The notes beneath the pieces are model-generated. The model did no database searches, was not told the DNA's origin, and saw only the letters and a list, made by a program, of their open reading frames with translations. Positions 1 through 5,529 of a stretch of 11,543 bases of DNA are shown one piece after another; position 1 is the first letter of the stretch; each line of letters begins with the position of its first letter. This DNA is from Peptacetobacter sp900539645 (GTDB lineage Bacteria > Bacillota > Clostridia > Peptostreptococcales > Peptostreptococcaceae): contig NZ_JBLOUI010000058.1 of NCBI RefSeq assembly GCF_047807365.1, positions 1 to 11,543 on the forward strand, given 5' to 3'. The position numbers were made by a program, and so were the translations under genes.

Positions 1-234
1 GTAGTGTCTGTTTGGAGTTTCGTATTCAACGTGTGCAGTTGATATTGTGATTCCTCTTTCTCTTTCTTCTGGAGCTTTATCTATGTTAGCGAAATCTACT
101 GCTTCTCCTAAATGATATCTGTCATATAATGTTTTTGTTATCGCTGCTGTTAATGTAGTTTTACCGTGGTCAACGTGTCCTATAGTACCTATATTAACAT
201 GAGGTTTATTTCTTTCAAATTTAGCTTTAGCCAT
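1..234 (-). CDS. tuf: Elongation factor Tu, N-terminal part (cut by window edge)
   Basis: EF-Tu is the cytoplasmic GTPase that carries aminoacyl-tRNA to the ribosome. The 78 visible residues are the start of the G domain: MAKAKFERNKPHVNIGTIG, then the P-loop GHVDHGKT at residues 19-26 and the switch I region with ERERGIT. The reading frame is intact to position 1, so the gene is simply truncated by the window. The start is supported by a GGGAGG ribosome binding site about 8 bases upstream. It follows sigH by about 80 bp, the sigH-tuf order I recall from C. difficile and relatives. No convincing promoter was seen in that gap, only a short palindrome (TTGCAACTGCAA) near 287-298. Identification is certain from the conserved motif. 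Confidence 0.98.
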   Translation of the reverse strand, partial: MAKAKFERNKPHVNIGTIGHVDHGKTTLTAAITKTLYDRYHLGEAVDFANIDKAPEERERGITISTAHVEYETPNRHY

Positions 235-315
235 TGTCTAAATTCCTCCCTTAATAATATTATTTTTTATTTATCTTATTGCAGTTGCAATATGTCTATG
301 TTATGTATTTTACTA

Positions 316-966
316 TTAATCATTTACATTTTCAAGATGTTTCTCTAATTTTCTCTTCACTCTCTGCAATGCATTGTCAATAGATTTCGGTTCCTTACCT
401 ATTATATCGGCAATTTCTTGATATGATTTGCCGTTTAAGTACAATCCAAGAACCTCCTGCTCTAACTCACTAAGCAGTTTATTTATCTTATTCTCTATAT
501 TTTTTAACTCTTCCTTACTTATAATAAGCTCTTCCGGATTAGTAACCATACTAGCTGTAATTATATCAAGCAGAGTTCTTTCTGACTCTTCATCGTATAT
601 TGGTTTGCTCAATGATACATAAGTATTTAGCGGAATATGCTTTTGTCTGGTAGCAGTCTTTATAGCGGTTATTATCTGTCTAGTTATACAAACTTCAGCA
701 AAAGATCTAAACGAATGAGCTTTTGTTTCATCAAAATCTCTTATAGCCTTATAAAGTCCGATCATACCCTCTTGTATTATATCTTCTCTATCTGCTCCTA
801 TTAGGAAATAAGACTTCGCTTTAACCCTAACAAAATTTTTGTATTTTGCCATTATGTACTCAAGAGCGATTCTATCCCCGTTAGCTGCTCTTTTAACTAT
901 TTCATATTCTTCCTTTTGTTGCTGATTTTCATTCTGTTCTACGTTTTTTTCTTCCACTAGCTCCAT
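316..966 (-). CDS. sigH: RNA polymerase sigma-H factor (SigH/Spo0H)
   Basis: This is the sigma-70 family factor that directs RNA polymerase to transition-state and early sporulation promoters in Firmicutes. At 216 residues it has the usual SigH length. Region 2 spans about residues 20-112 and includes DREDIIQEGMIGLYKAIRDF, the core-binding and -10 recognition segment. Region 4 at about 166-210 carries the helix-turn-helix with SYQEIADIIGKEPKSIDNAL, for -35 recognition. The N-terminus (1-20) is Glu/Gln-rich and probably disordered. A strong GGGGGAG Shine-Dalgarno sits just upstream of the ATG. It lies 44 bp after rae1, consistent with the conserved rlmB-rae1-sigH arrangement of Bacillota. Its presence points to an endospore former. 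Confidence 0.97.
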   Translation of the reverse strand: MELVEEKNVEQNENQQQKEEYEIVKRAANGDRIALEYIMAKYKNFVRVKAKSYFLIGADREDIIQEGMIGLYKAIRDFDETKAHSFRSFAEVCITRQIITAIKTATRQKHIPLNTYVSLSKPIYDEESERTLLDIITASMVTNPEELIISKEELKNIENKINKLLSELEQEVLGLYLNGKSYQEIADIIGKEPKSIDNALQRVKRKLEKHLENVND

Positions 967-1010
967 CCAATCTCCCCCAACAAATAATTATATTCAAAGG
1001 CATATATTAT

Positions 1011-1574
1011 TTATTTCTTATTTATTCTCATTCTTTCTAACCTGTCCCAAACATCTCTGTTTTCATGGTTCAATCTATCACCTATAGTATTTCTCTGTAT
1101 AGTTTTCTTATGACTGCTGTTTTTTTCTCCTATCTTCTCCTTAGACTTCATAACATCTAGCTGAAGTTCTCTAGCAGAAATTCTTGCAGCCCCCTTACCT
1201 AGTACAATCTGCTGCTCAGCGTAGTCACTTGTTGCAACCTTTAAGTCGATAAACTCCTTATTAGGTAGCTCAGCAATATACTTTTCTATATAACTATCCG
1301 CAGTCTGATGCTCCTTAGTAAACACTATCTGCACAGAGTCTGATCTTTTTTCCTCATACCCTGCAGAATTCTTTACATTATAAGCATCAAATACTATAGT
1401 CGTTTTGTATCCCATATACTTAGAAAACTCTATCATATAATCTATAAGCTTCTCTCTAGAGCTTTCAAGGTTTATCTTAGATAATTCATTCAAATCATCC
1501 CATGCGTTAATTATATTGTATCCATCAACTATAAGAATCTTTTTCTTTTTCTTCTTTTTAAACTTTGCAGCCAT
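1011..1574 (-). CDS. rae1: Ribosome-dependent mRNA endonuclease Rae1 (YacP, NYN domain)
   Basis: This is a PIN-like NYN-domain RNase. In Bacillus subtilis, Rae1/YacP cleaves mRNA in the ribosomal A site. The 187-residue protein shows the first catalytic strand as ILIVDGYNIINAW (about 13-25, with Asp17). Further acidic positions expected at the metal site are FDAYN (Asp63), TADSYIEKYI (Asp93) and ATSDYAEQQI (Asp117). A run of lysines at residues 5-12 precedes the fold and may bind RNA. The C-terminal 45 residues are basic and probably flexible. Its ATG shares one base with the rlmB stop codon, so translation is likely coupled, and the gene order rlmB-rae1-sigH supports the assignment. Family identification is firm; the exact substrate in this organism is unknown. 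Confidence 0.93.
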   Translation of the reverse strand: MAAKFKKKKKKKILIVDGYNIINAWDDLNELSKINLESSREKLIDYMIEFSKYMGYKTTIVFDAYNVKNSAGYEEKRSDSVQIVFTKEHQTADSYIEKYIAELPNKEFIDLKVATSDYAEQQIVLGKGAARISARELQLDVMKSKEKIGEKNSSHKKTIQRNTIGDRLNHENRDVWDRLERMRINKK

Positions 1575-2308
1575 TATTTACCCGAAGTTCTCTGTCTAAA
1601 CACCTCATAAAGCAGTATTCCACCTGCTACTGATGCATTTAAAGACGTTACATTACCTACCATAGGCATACTAACTACAAAATCACAGTTCTGTTTAACA
1701 AGTCTTGATATACCAAATCCTTCACTTCCTACTACTAATCCTAAAGGACCTGTTAAATCCTGTTTATAGAACACTTCTCCATCCATGTCTGCAGCTGCAA
1801 TCCATAGACCTTCTTCTTTTAGCATCTTTATAGTATTTACAATATTAGTCACCTTACACACAGGAACATACTCTACTGCCCCAGCAGATGCTTTTGCAAC
1901 TACAGGAGTTATATCTACTGATCTTCTCTTAGGAATTACAACAGCATGAGCACCTACTGCATCTGCTGTTCTTATTATAGAACCTAAATTGTGAGGATCT
2001 GTTATCTCATCTAATATGATGATAAATGGATCTTCTCCCTTTTCCTTAACTTCTCTTACTACATCTTCTATATCTTTATAGATATAATCACTTATAGTAG
2101 CTATAACACCCTGATGGGCGTGGCTAGTACTCATCTCATCTAGCTTATGTCTATCAACATACTGAATAACTATCTTCTTTTCCTTTGCCATAGCTATTAT
2201 CTTCTTTATAGAACCTTCTTTTGAAGAATTAGATATAAGCAACTTTTCTATATGTCTATCGTTTTTTATCGCTTCTATTACCGGATTTCTTCCTTCTATT
2301 ATAGCCAT
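1574..2308 (-). CDS. rlmB: 23S rRNA 2'-O-ribose methyltransferase RlmB (SpoU/TrmH family)
   Basis: This is a SPOUT-class enzyme that transfers a methyl group from S-adenosylmethionine to a ribose 2'-OH in 23S rRNA (G2251 in E. coli numbering). It has 244 residues, as usual. The N-terminal substrate-binding domain starts with IIEGRNPVIEAI. The trefoil-knot catalytic domain has motif 1, DPHNLGSIIRTADAVGAH (104-121, with the catalytic Asn/Arg), motif 2, VVGSEGFGISRLV (192-204), and motif 3, SMPMVGNVTSLNASVA (213-228). A GGAAGG site lies about 8 bases before the ATG. It follows thyX by only 13 bp and overlaps rae1 by one base, so thyX-rlmB-rae1 looks co-transcribed. RlmB-type paralogues (TrmH, RlmL-like) are less likely given the neighbourhood. 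Confidence 0.95.
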   Translation of the reverse strand: MAIIEGRNPVIEAIKNDRHIEKLLISNSSKEGSIKKIIAMAKEKKIVIQYVDRHKLDEMSTSHAHQGVIATISDYIYKDIEDVVREVKEKGEDPFIIILDEITDPHNLGSIIRTADAVGAHAVVIPKRRSVDITPVVAKASAGAVEYVPVCKVTNIVNTIKMLKEEGLWIAAADMDGEVFYKQDLTGPLGLVVGSEGFGISRLVKQNCDFVVSMPMVGNVTSLNASVAGGILLYEVFRQRTSGK

Positions 2309-2321
2309 AATATTTTCCTTC

Positions 2322-3080
2322 CTATAAATTCTTAAATTTTTCTCTTATCTCAACAACCTTCCCACAAGTCATCTTTCCTTCTGGACAAGGTCCTTTCACA
2401 CATTTTGGTCCACAGTTTCTAAACATTATAGGAGCTACTTTTTTCACTTCTTTAAGCATCTGTGTAGCCATTTCCCTTATTTCCCACTGAGCTCTTTCGC
2501 AGCATCTGTGGTCAAAGAAATTGTAAAGACTTCTAACATTCATAGTCATTACTATTTTTGTTTCACAAGCATTTGGGAAAACATATCTAGCATCTTCTAT
2601 AGCTTTCTTTTCAGCTAATCTAGTTGCTTCTTTTTCTGATTTTCCTTCTTCCATAAATTCTTTTTTATGTTTTTCAGATAAGATATCTACTATTCTATCG
2701 TAGTCTTTCTGATCTCTTTCCATAGCTTCTACAAATATCTTTTTAGCTTCCTCAGATTTTTCTATCTCTGGTGGAATTATATATTCAAACTGATCTAGTT
2801 TTACATATCTCTGAGATTGCTGAGAATAACTAGCTATTCTGTGACGAACAATCTGATGAGAACATGCTCTAGATATTCCCTCTACTCCAAAAGTAAATGA
2901 CACATGTTCAAGTGGAGATTCGTGTCCTATATCAGTTAACATTTTTAAAAAACTTTCTATCTTTTCATCTGTAAGATTTTCTTCTATTCCTTCAACACCA
3001 ACTTTAGAGTAACAAAGCTTTGCAGCCATTGATACAACTTTCTCTGGGTCAGGTGTATGTGCAAGTAATTTAACTTTCAT
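2322..3080 (-). CDS. thyX: Flavin-dependent thymidylate synthase ThyX
   Basis: ThyX makes dTMP from dUMP using methylene-tetrahydrofolate and reduced FAD, as a homotetramer, replacing ThyA in many anaerobes. The signature RHRIASYSQQSQRY at residues 79-92 gives the RHR-X7-S motif, with the Ser that sits over the substrate at residue 89. EHVSFTF (58-64) and CERAQWEIREMA near 193-205 are further family segments. The C-terminal tail (about 223-241) has four cysteines in CGPKC-VKGPC-PEGKMTC spacing, an extension also seen in clostridial ThyX as I recall, perhaps for metal or redox stability. The RBS is AGGGGTGAT. It is the first gene of the core operon here because an accessory unit ends just upstream; a candidate promoter precedes it. 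Confidence 0.97.
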   Translation of the reverse strand: MKVKLLAHTPDPEKVVSMAAKLCYSKVGVEGIEENLTDEKIESFLKMLTDIGHESPLEHVSFTFGVEGISRACSHQIVRHRIASYSQQSQRYVKLDQFEYIIPPEIEKSEEAKKIFVEAMERDQKDYDRIVDILSEKHKKEFMEEGKSEKEATRLAEKKAIEDARYVFPNACETKIVMTMNVRSLYNFFDHRCCERAQWEIREMATQMLKEVKKVAPIMFRNCGPKCVKGPCPEGKMTCGKVVEIREKFKNL

Positions 3081-3114
3081 TTTATCACCCCTAAAATATA
3101 ATAGTCCAATCTAT

Positions 3115-3143
3115 ATTATATCATTAAAATAATATTCTGTCGC
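3115..3143 (-). promoter_or_regulatory. Candidate sigma-A promoter of thyX-rlmB-rae1
   Basis: On the minus strand GCGACA (3138-3143) is followed after 17 bp by a perfect TATAAT (3115-3120), about 35 bp before the thyX ATG. The -35 matches only four of six bases, so this is a plausible rather than proven promoter. It lies between the terminator of the upstream accessory gene and thyX, where a promoter is needed. Confidence 0.5.
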
Positions 3144-3204
3144 AGTTTTTCTGAAAATATAAAACAAGAATAAAACACACAGAAAATAAAATATTCTGCC
3201 AAAC

Positions 3205-3245
3205 AAAAAAAGGAACAAGATACTAATCACTATTTCTCTTGTTCC
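3205..3245 (-). terminator. Rho-independent terminator after the EreA/TraB-like gene
   Basis: GGAACAAGA (3237-3245 read on the minus strand) pairs with TCTTGTTCC (3212-3220), giving a perfect 9-bp stem with a 16-base loop. Seven T residues (3205-3211) follow directly in the minus direction. It lies 38 bp beyond the stop codon of the 375-residue gene and insulates it from thyX. Confidence 0.85.
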
Positions 3246-3282
3246 AATTTATTATTGTTTTATTTATTTATTTTTTCTTACT

Positions 3283-4410
3283 TTATTTATAATATCTATA
3301 CTCACTATCTTTATACTCTGGATATTTTTCTAAAGTACACAAATCTTCTATATTTAATATATTTCCATATTTTTCATCCAACTGCTTTGCCATACAAGGT
3401 CCTTCGCAATAATAATCATCTGAATATGGTAGTAGATGAGCAGTTCCATATATGCCCATAATTCTTTTATCTTCTAGTTTTTCATACTCTTCAACAAAAT
3501 TATTCACCATTATATTTTCTCTATAAGTTGTGGCATTTTCATCATCTTCATAATATTTCTTTCCTTGATTCATAGATTCAACAGCCTTATTATAATCATC
3601 AGTTCCAACTTTGTCATTTTCTTCTAAGTATTTTAAATATCTTTTACCACCTGTTTTGTATGTATGACCTAAATCAGTTCCGTAAAATACTGTTTCTGGA
3701 TATTTTTCCTTTATTTCTTTAAAGAAGTTTATATTTTCTTCTGAATAGGCTAATGTCTTTTCATAATCTTTAAAAAGCTCATTTAAAATTTTATCATCGT
3801 CTGATTTCATCCACATATTTAAAAATTGAGCATCTACATACGAATATTCAATAAATAGATTTCTCATACCGTATTCTTTATAATATTTGCCCCATAGATC
3901 TGCTTCTATTTTCTTTATGCCGTTGTAATCATGTGTTTCACCATATAGAAGTATTCCTTCTTTGCTCTCTTTAGAAAAGTCTTTTAAATCTCTATAACTT
4001 ATTTTAATTTCACCACCGTGATTTTTCCCTTTTACACTAACTTTAACCTCAGGAGGAACTTTTACATTAAATATATCCATCGATTCATTATCAATCAAAT
4101 GGTCTGATACTGTTTGATCAAATAGTTTCTTACCATTCTTATCTTCTACTATTATGTTAACTTCTCCAAATTCAGATATTACGCTGATAAATAGGTTATC
4201 TCCCTTGCCACTCATGTCGGCTTTTTTTTCACCTCTGAAAAAATTATACTCGCAACTCCAAGAAGAGTTATTCTTTTCTTCAAGAGAATTAACTACTATT
4301 CCTTCATCAGTTTTGAATCTAAATAGCAAAAATACAAACAAAAGGATTACTGTGTATATTGTCATTAAAAGTGGTGATGTTAGTATGTCTTTTAAATTTC
4401 TTTTACGCAT
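3283..4410 (-). CDS. Membrane-anchored EreA/ChaN/TraB-like superfamily protein, function unknown
   Basis: The 375-residue protein has a basic N-terminus and a single hydrophobic segment at about 12-31 with no signal peptidase site seen, so the rest is probably outside the membrane. Residues 45-145 look like a beta-rich module with no family I recognise. The C-terminal domain (about 150-355) has features of the erythromycin esterase/ChaN/TraB superfamily: LLYGETH (154-160), FIEYS with Glu188, GTDLGHT (244-250), YRENIMVNNF (296-305) and MGIYGTAHL (318-326). These supply the Glu/His pairs typical of the active-site cleft. Relatives include macrolide-ring esterases and the enterococcal TraB/PrgY pheromone-shutdown proteins; the substrate here is unknown. 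The gene is monocistronic, with a strong AGGAGGT site, a -35/-10 pair and a VirR/AgrA-like box shared with agrBD. Confidence 0.7.
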   Translation of the reverse strand: MRKRNLKDILTSPLLMTIYTVILLFVFLLFRFKTDEGIVVNSLEEKNNSSWSCEYNFFRGEKKADMSGKGDNLFISVISEFGEVNIIVEDKNGKKLFDQTVSDHLIDNESMDIFNVKVPPEVKVSVKGKNHGGEIKISYRDLKDFSKESKEGILLYGETHDYNGIKKIEADLWGKYYKEYGMRNLFIEYSYVDAQFLNMWMKSDDDKILNELFKDYEKTLAYSEENINFFKEIKEKYPETVFYGTDLGHTYKTGGKRYLKYLEENDKVGTDDYNKAVESMNQGKKYYEDDENATTYRENIMVNNFVEEYEKLEDKRIMGIYGTAHLLPYSDDYYCEGPCMAKQLDEKYGNILNIEDLCTLEKYPEYKDSEYRYYK

Positions 4411-4450
4411 AGCTACCTCCTAAGGATTAATTTATACATTTTATGTTTAT

Positions 4451-4479
4451 AAATTAACATATTTATTTCAAAGTTTCAA
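4451..4479 (-). promoter_or_regulatory. Promoter of the EreA/TraB-like gene
   Basis: Minus-strand TTGAAA (4474-4479) and TAATTT (4451-4456) are separated by exactly 17 bp. They lie 40-70 bp before the ATG, which has a strong AGGAGGT ribosome binding site. Nine bases upstream of the -35 is the proximal half of a CCAGTTGG tandem box. The agrB promoter has the same architecture with a 10-base gap. Confidence 0.7.
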
Positions 4480-4481
4480 TA

Positions 4482-4503
4482 AAAATGCCCAACTGGGCAT
4501 TTT
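4482..4503 (-). terminator. Hairpin terminator of the precursor/membrane-protein end of the operon
   Basis: AAAATGCCC and GGGCATTTT form a 9-bp stem around an AACT/AGTT tetraloop. On the minus strand the stem runs into TTTTT, about 50 bp after the stop of the small membrane protein gene. The same bases contain the promoter-proximal half of the CCAGTTGG box, so the element may serve both as a terminator and as an operator. The U-tract is short and partly inside the stem, which lowers confidence. Confidence 0.55.
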
Positions 4504-4517
4504 ATAGCTCCAACTGG
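4489..4517 (-). promoter_or_regulatory. VirR/AgrA-type (LytTR) tandem box before the EreA/TraB-like gene
   Basis: On the minus strand, CCAGTTGG occurs at 4510-4517 and again at 4489-4496, a 21-bp period (two helical turns). The arrangement matches the clostridial VirR box as I know it: CCCAGTT direct repeats about 21 bp apart, just upstream of the -35. Both the repeats and most of the spacer (AGCTnTAAAA) recur before agrB. A LytTR-domain response regulator is the likely binder; no such gene lies in the window. Confidence 0.65.
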
Positions 4518-4554
4518 GCATTGTTTCAAATTTATTATAGGATATCTTCTTATA

Positions 4555-4923
4555 TTACTTTTCTTTTCCACCTAATAAACTTCTTATTGCAACTTCTATA
4601 ATGGCACCTACAACAGATAGTATTATAGCTAACATCCAAGTTTTAGCTATAAGAGCAAAACCAATACCTAATAATACAGATGAATTAGCATTTGATCCAC
4701 TTCTTTGAGTTTTTCCATAAAAGAAAGGAAAATTACCCTTCCGCTCTACAAATACAAAAATTATTCCTAATACAGCAAAGACTATACCAACATAAAATAC
4801 AATTGGACTATTTAAGTCTAAAGGACTATTATTCATAGTTGCTATCATATTTTTAGCAAAGTATAAAACTACTGTAGAAATAATTGCTACTAAAGCACTT
4901 AGATATGTTTTCTTATCTTTCAT
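4555..4923 (-). CDS. Small multi-pass membrane protein, candidate immunity protein
   Basis: I do not recognise the family. The 122-residue protein has hydrophobic segments at about 7-27, 41-60, 80-95 and 97-115, probably four helices. Short charged ends (MKDKKTY and GGKEK) and a polar middle loop (residues 61-79, containing RKGNFPFFYGKTQRSGSN) suggest both termini face the cytoplasm. A GGATGAGG ribosome binding site precedes the ATG, and a TATAAT box lies at 4955-4960. One arm of the 18-bp inverted repeat overlaps the spacer of that putative promoter. It is the last gene after the Cys-rich precursor on the same strand. Small membrane proteins at this place often protect the producer against its own peptide, but nothing in the sequence proves that role here. 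Confidence 0.6.
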   Translation of the reverse strand: MKDKKTYLSALVAIISTVVLYFAKNMIATMNNSPLDLNSPIVFYVGIVFAVLGIIFVFVERKGNFPFFYGKTQRSGSNANSSVLLGIGFALIAKTWMLAIILSVVGAIIEVAIRSLLGGKEK

Positions 4924-4962
4924 AATTCCTCATCCTTTCTTTGATATTTTTAATATTATAAT

Positions 4963-4980
4963 AAACTATCTACAGTTATA
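4963..4980 (+). repeat. Left arm of perfect 18-bp inverted repeat flanking the precursor gene
   Basis: The plus strand reads AAACTATCTACAGTTATA. The reverse complement occurs exactly at 5243-5260, and the 262 bp between the arms hold the whole precursor gene with its ribosome binding site. Each arm is itself an imperfect dyad (AACT-N6-AGTT) and lies next to a TATAAT on the minus strand. Either a shared operator or the edge of an invertible segment would fit. Confidence 0.8.
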
Positions 4981-5003
4981 ATTTAATTTTTTATATTAGA
5001 GTT

Positions 5004-5026
5004 ATTAAATATTTTTAATATTTAAT
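5004..5026 (-). other. AT-only hairpin overlapping the precursor stop codon
   Basis: ATTAAATATT and AATATTTAAT form a perfect 10-bp stem with a 3-base loop, and the stem includes the TAA stop of the precursor gene. No T-tract follows on the minus strand. It is therefore more likely an mRNA-stabilising or processing structure, or merely AT-rich chance, than a true terminator. Confidence 0.35.
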
Positions 5027-5219
5027 CATAATTTAAGATTTTTTCAGAAAGATGGAAACTTTCTATCTTATCACTTTTTGTTGTTGCTTGTTTTGAACTT
5101 GTGCTACATTTACATAAACTTCCTGCTTGTGGGCATGTTACATACCGGCATTGTAGACCGCACGCTCCCTTAGTAGTTTCATTATCATTCATTATGTTCA
5201 TATTTCTTTTACCTAACAT
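5022..5219 (-). CDS. Cys-rich RiPP precursor peptide (CLI_3235-class-like)
   Basis: This is a 65-residue putative substrate of the adjacent radical SAM maturase. All five cysteines (20, 24, 29, 36, 38) lie in a central block with spacing C-X3-C-X4-C-X6-C-X-C; the block runs from GACGLQC to SLCKCS. A 19-residue polar N-terminus precedes it, and a 27-residue charged tail with no Cys follows. The start LGKRNMNIM resembles, from memory, leaders of the CLI_3235-class clostridial bacteriocin precursors. AGGAGATGAG lies 7-9 bases before the ATG; a second Met at 7 lacks such a site. It ends the maturation operon after a 46-bp gap that holds a TATAAT (5239-5244) and an inverted-repeat arm, so it may also be transcribed separately at higher level. 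The mature form is not predictable from sequence; thioether links or disulfides are possible. Confidence 0.75.
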   Translation of the reverse strand: MLGKRNMNIMNDNETTKGACGLQCRYVTCPQAGSLCKCSTSSKQATTKSDKIESFHLSEKILNYD

Positions 5220-5242
5220 AATATCTCATCTCCTAATAATTA

Positions 5243-5260
5243 TATAACTGTAGATAGTTT
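5243..5260 (-). repeat. Right arm of perfect 18-bp inverted repeat flanking the precursor gene
   Basis: Read on the minus strand this is AAACTATCTACAGTTATA, identical to the plus strand at 4963-4980. Its downstream end overlaps the TATAAT at 5239-5244, the only promoter-like element in the gap before the precursor gene. No good -35 hexamer exists at 16-18 bp (AAGTTT at 17), so the repeat may bind an activator or repressor. Confidence 0.8.
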
Positions 5261-5265
5261 TAAAC

Positions 5266-5511
5266 TTATTTATTATTAATCATTTCTATTATTTTATTTA
5301 CAGTCGAAAAACTGTAATTATCTATTTCTTTATCACTTATTGTTATATTGTATGCTTTCTCAATATCAAGTAAAACCAAAACCATTTCTCTCGCTGGTAT
5401 GTTTAGTTTTTTACTGAATACTGGTAAATATTTTAAATCTTTATTTTCACAAAAATCTATATTTGTTCGATTTAATAAAATTTTATAAAGTAAATTCATA
5501 TCTTTTTCCAT
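5266..5511 (-). CDS. Acyl-carrier-related protein of a peptide maturation system, lacking the carrier serine
   Basis: The 81-residue helical protein aligns by eye with acyl carrier proteins. KDLKYLPVFSKKLNIPAREMVLVLLDIEKAYNITISDKEI (residues 24-63) follows the usual D-L-x-x-L-[GxDSL]-[DMVELLLxIEExFxIxIxDEE] layout. At the phosphopantetheine site the Asp-Ser pair is replaced by Pro39-Ala40, so it cannot carry a thioester arm in the normal way. This fits the family I know as the peptide maturation system acyl carrier-related protein (TIGR04069, from memory), found beside the CcpM radical SAM enzyme. An AAGGAG site precedes the ATG, and the gap to the upstream gene is 18 bp. A scaffold or recognition role for the precursor peptide is my inference. 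The only cysteine is Cys21. Confidence 0.7.
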   Translation of the reverse strand: MEKDMNLLYKILLNRTNIDFCENKDLKYLPVFSKKLNIPAREMVLVLLDIEKAYNITISDKEIDNYSFSTVNKIIEMINNK

Positions 5512-5529
5512 AATATTCTCCTTACAAAT

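Noticed and set aside
235..315. TTGCAACTGCAA palindrome as a terminator after sigH
   Set aside because: The stem is only five base pairs and is followed by A-rich, not T-rich, sequence, so it does not qualify.
166..348. Plus-strand open frame of 60 codons across the tuf-sigH gap
   Set aside because: It overlaps both conserved genes in antisense and has no Shine-Dalgarno.
3255..3461. Plus-strand open frame of 68 codons rich in Tyr, Leu and Ile
   Set aside because: It covers the 3' end of the EreA/TraB-like gene and AT-rich spacer. The hydrophobic look comes from base composition, and no ribosome binding site precedes it.
4154..4423. Plus-strand open frame of 89 codons
   Set aside because: It overlaps the N-terminal half of the EreA/TraB-like gene in antisense and has no start signal.
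4484..4523. Short repeats CCAACTGG as a possible CRISPR remnant
   Set aside because: Only two 8-13 base units per site with a fixed 13-base linker conserved between sites. Their promoter-linked position fits regulator boxes, and no cas genes are present.
4924..5021. Possible riboswitch or attenuator before the small membrane protein
   Set aside because: The stretch is nearly pure A/T with one inverted-repeat arm and one AT hairpin; no conserved riboswitch core could be recognised.
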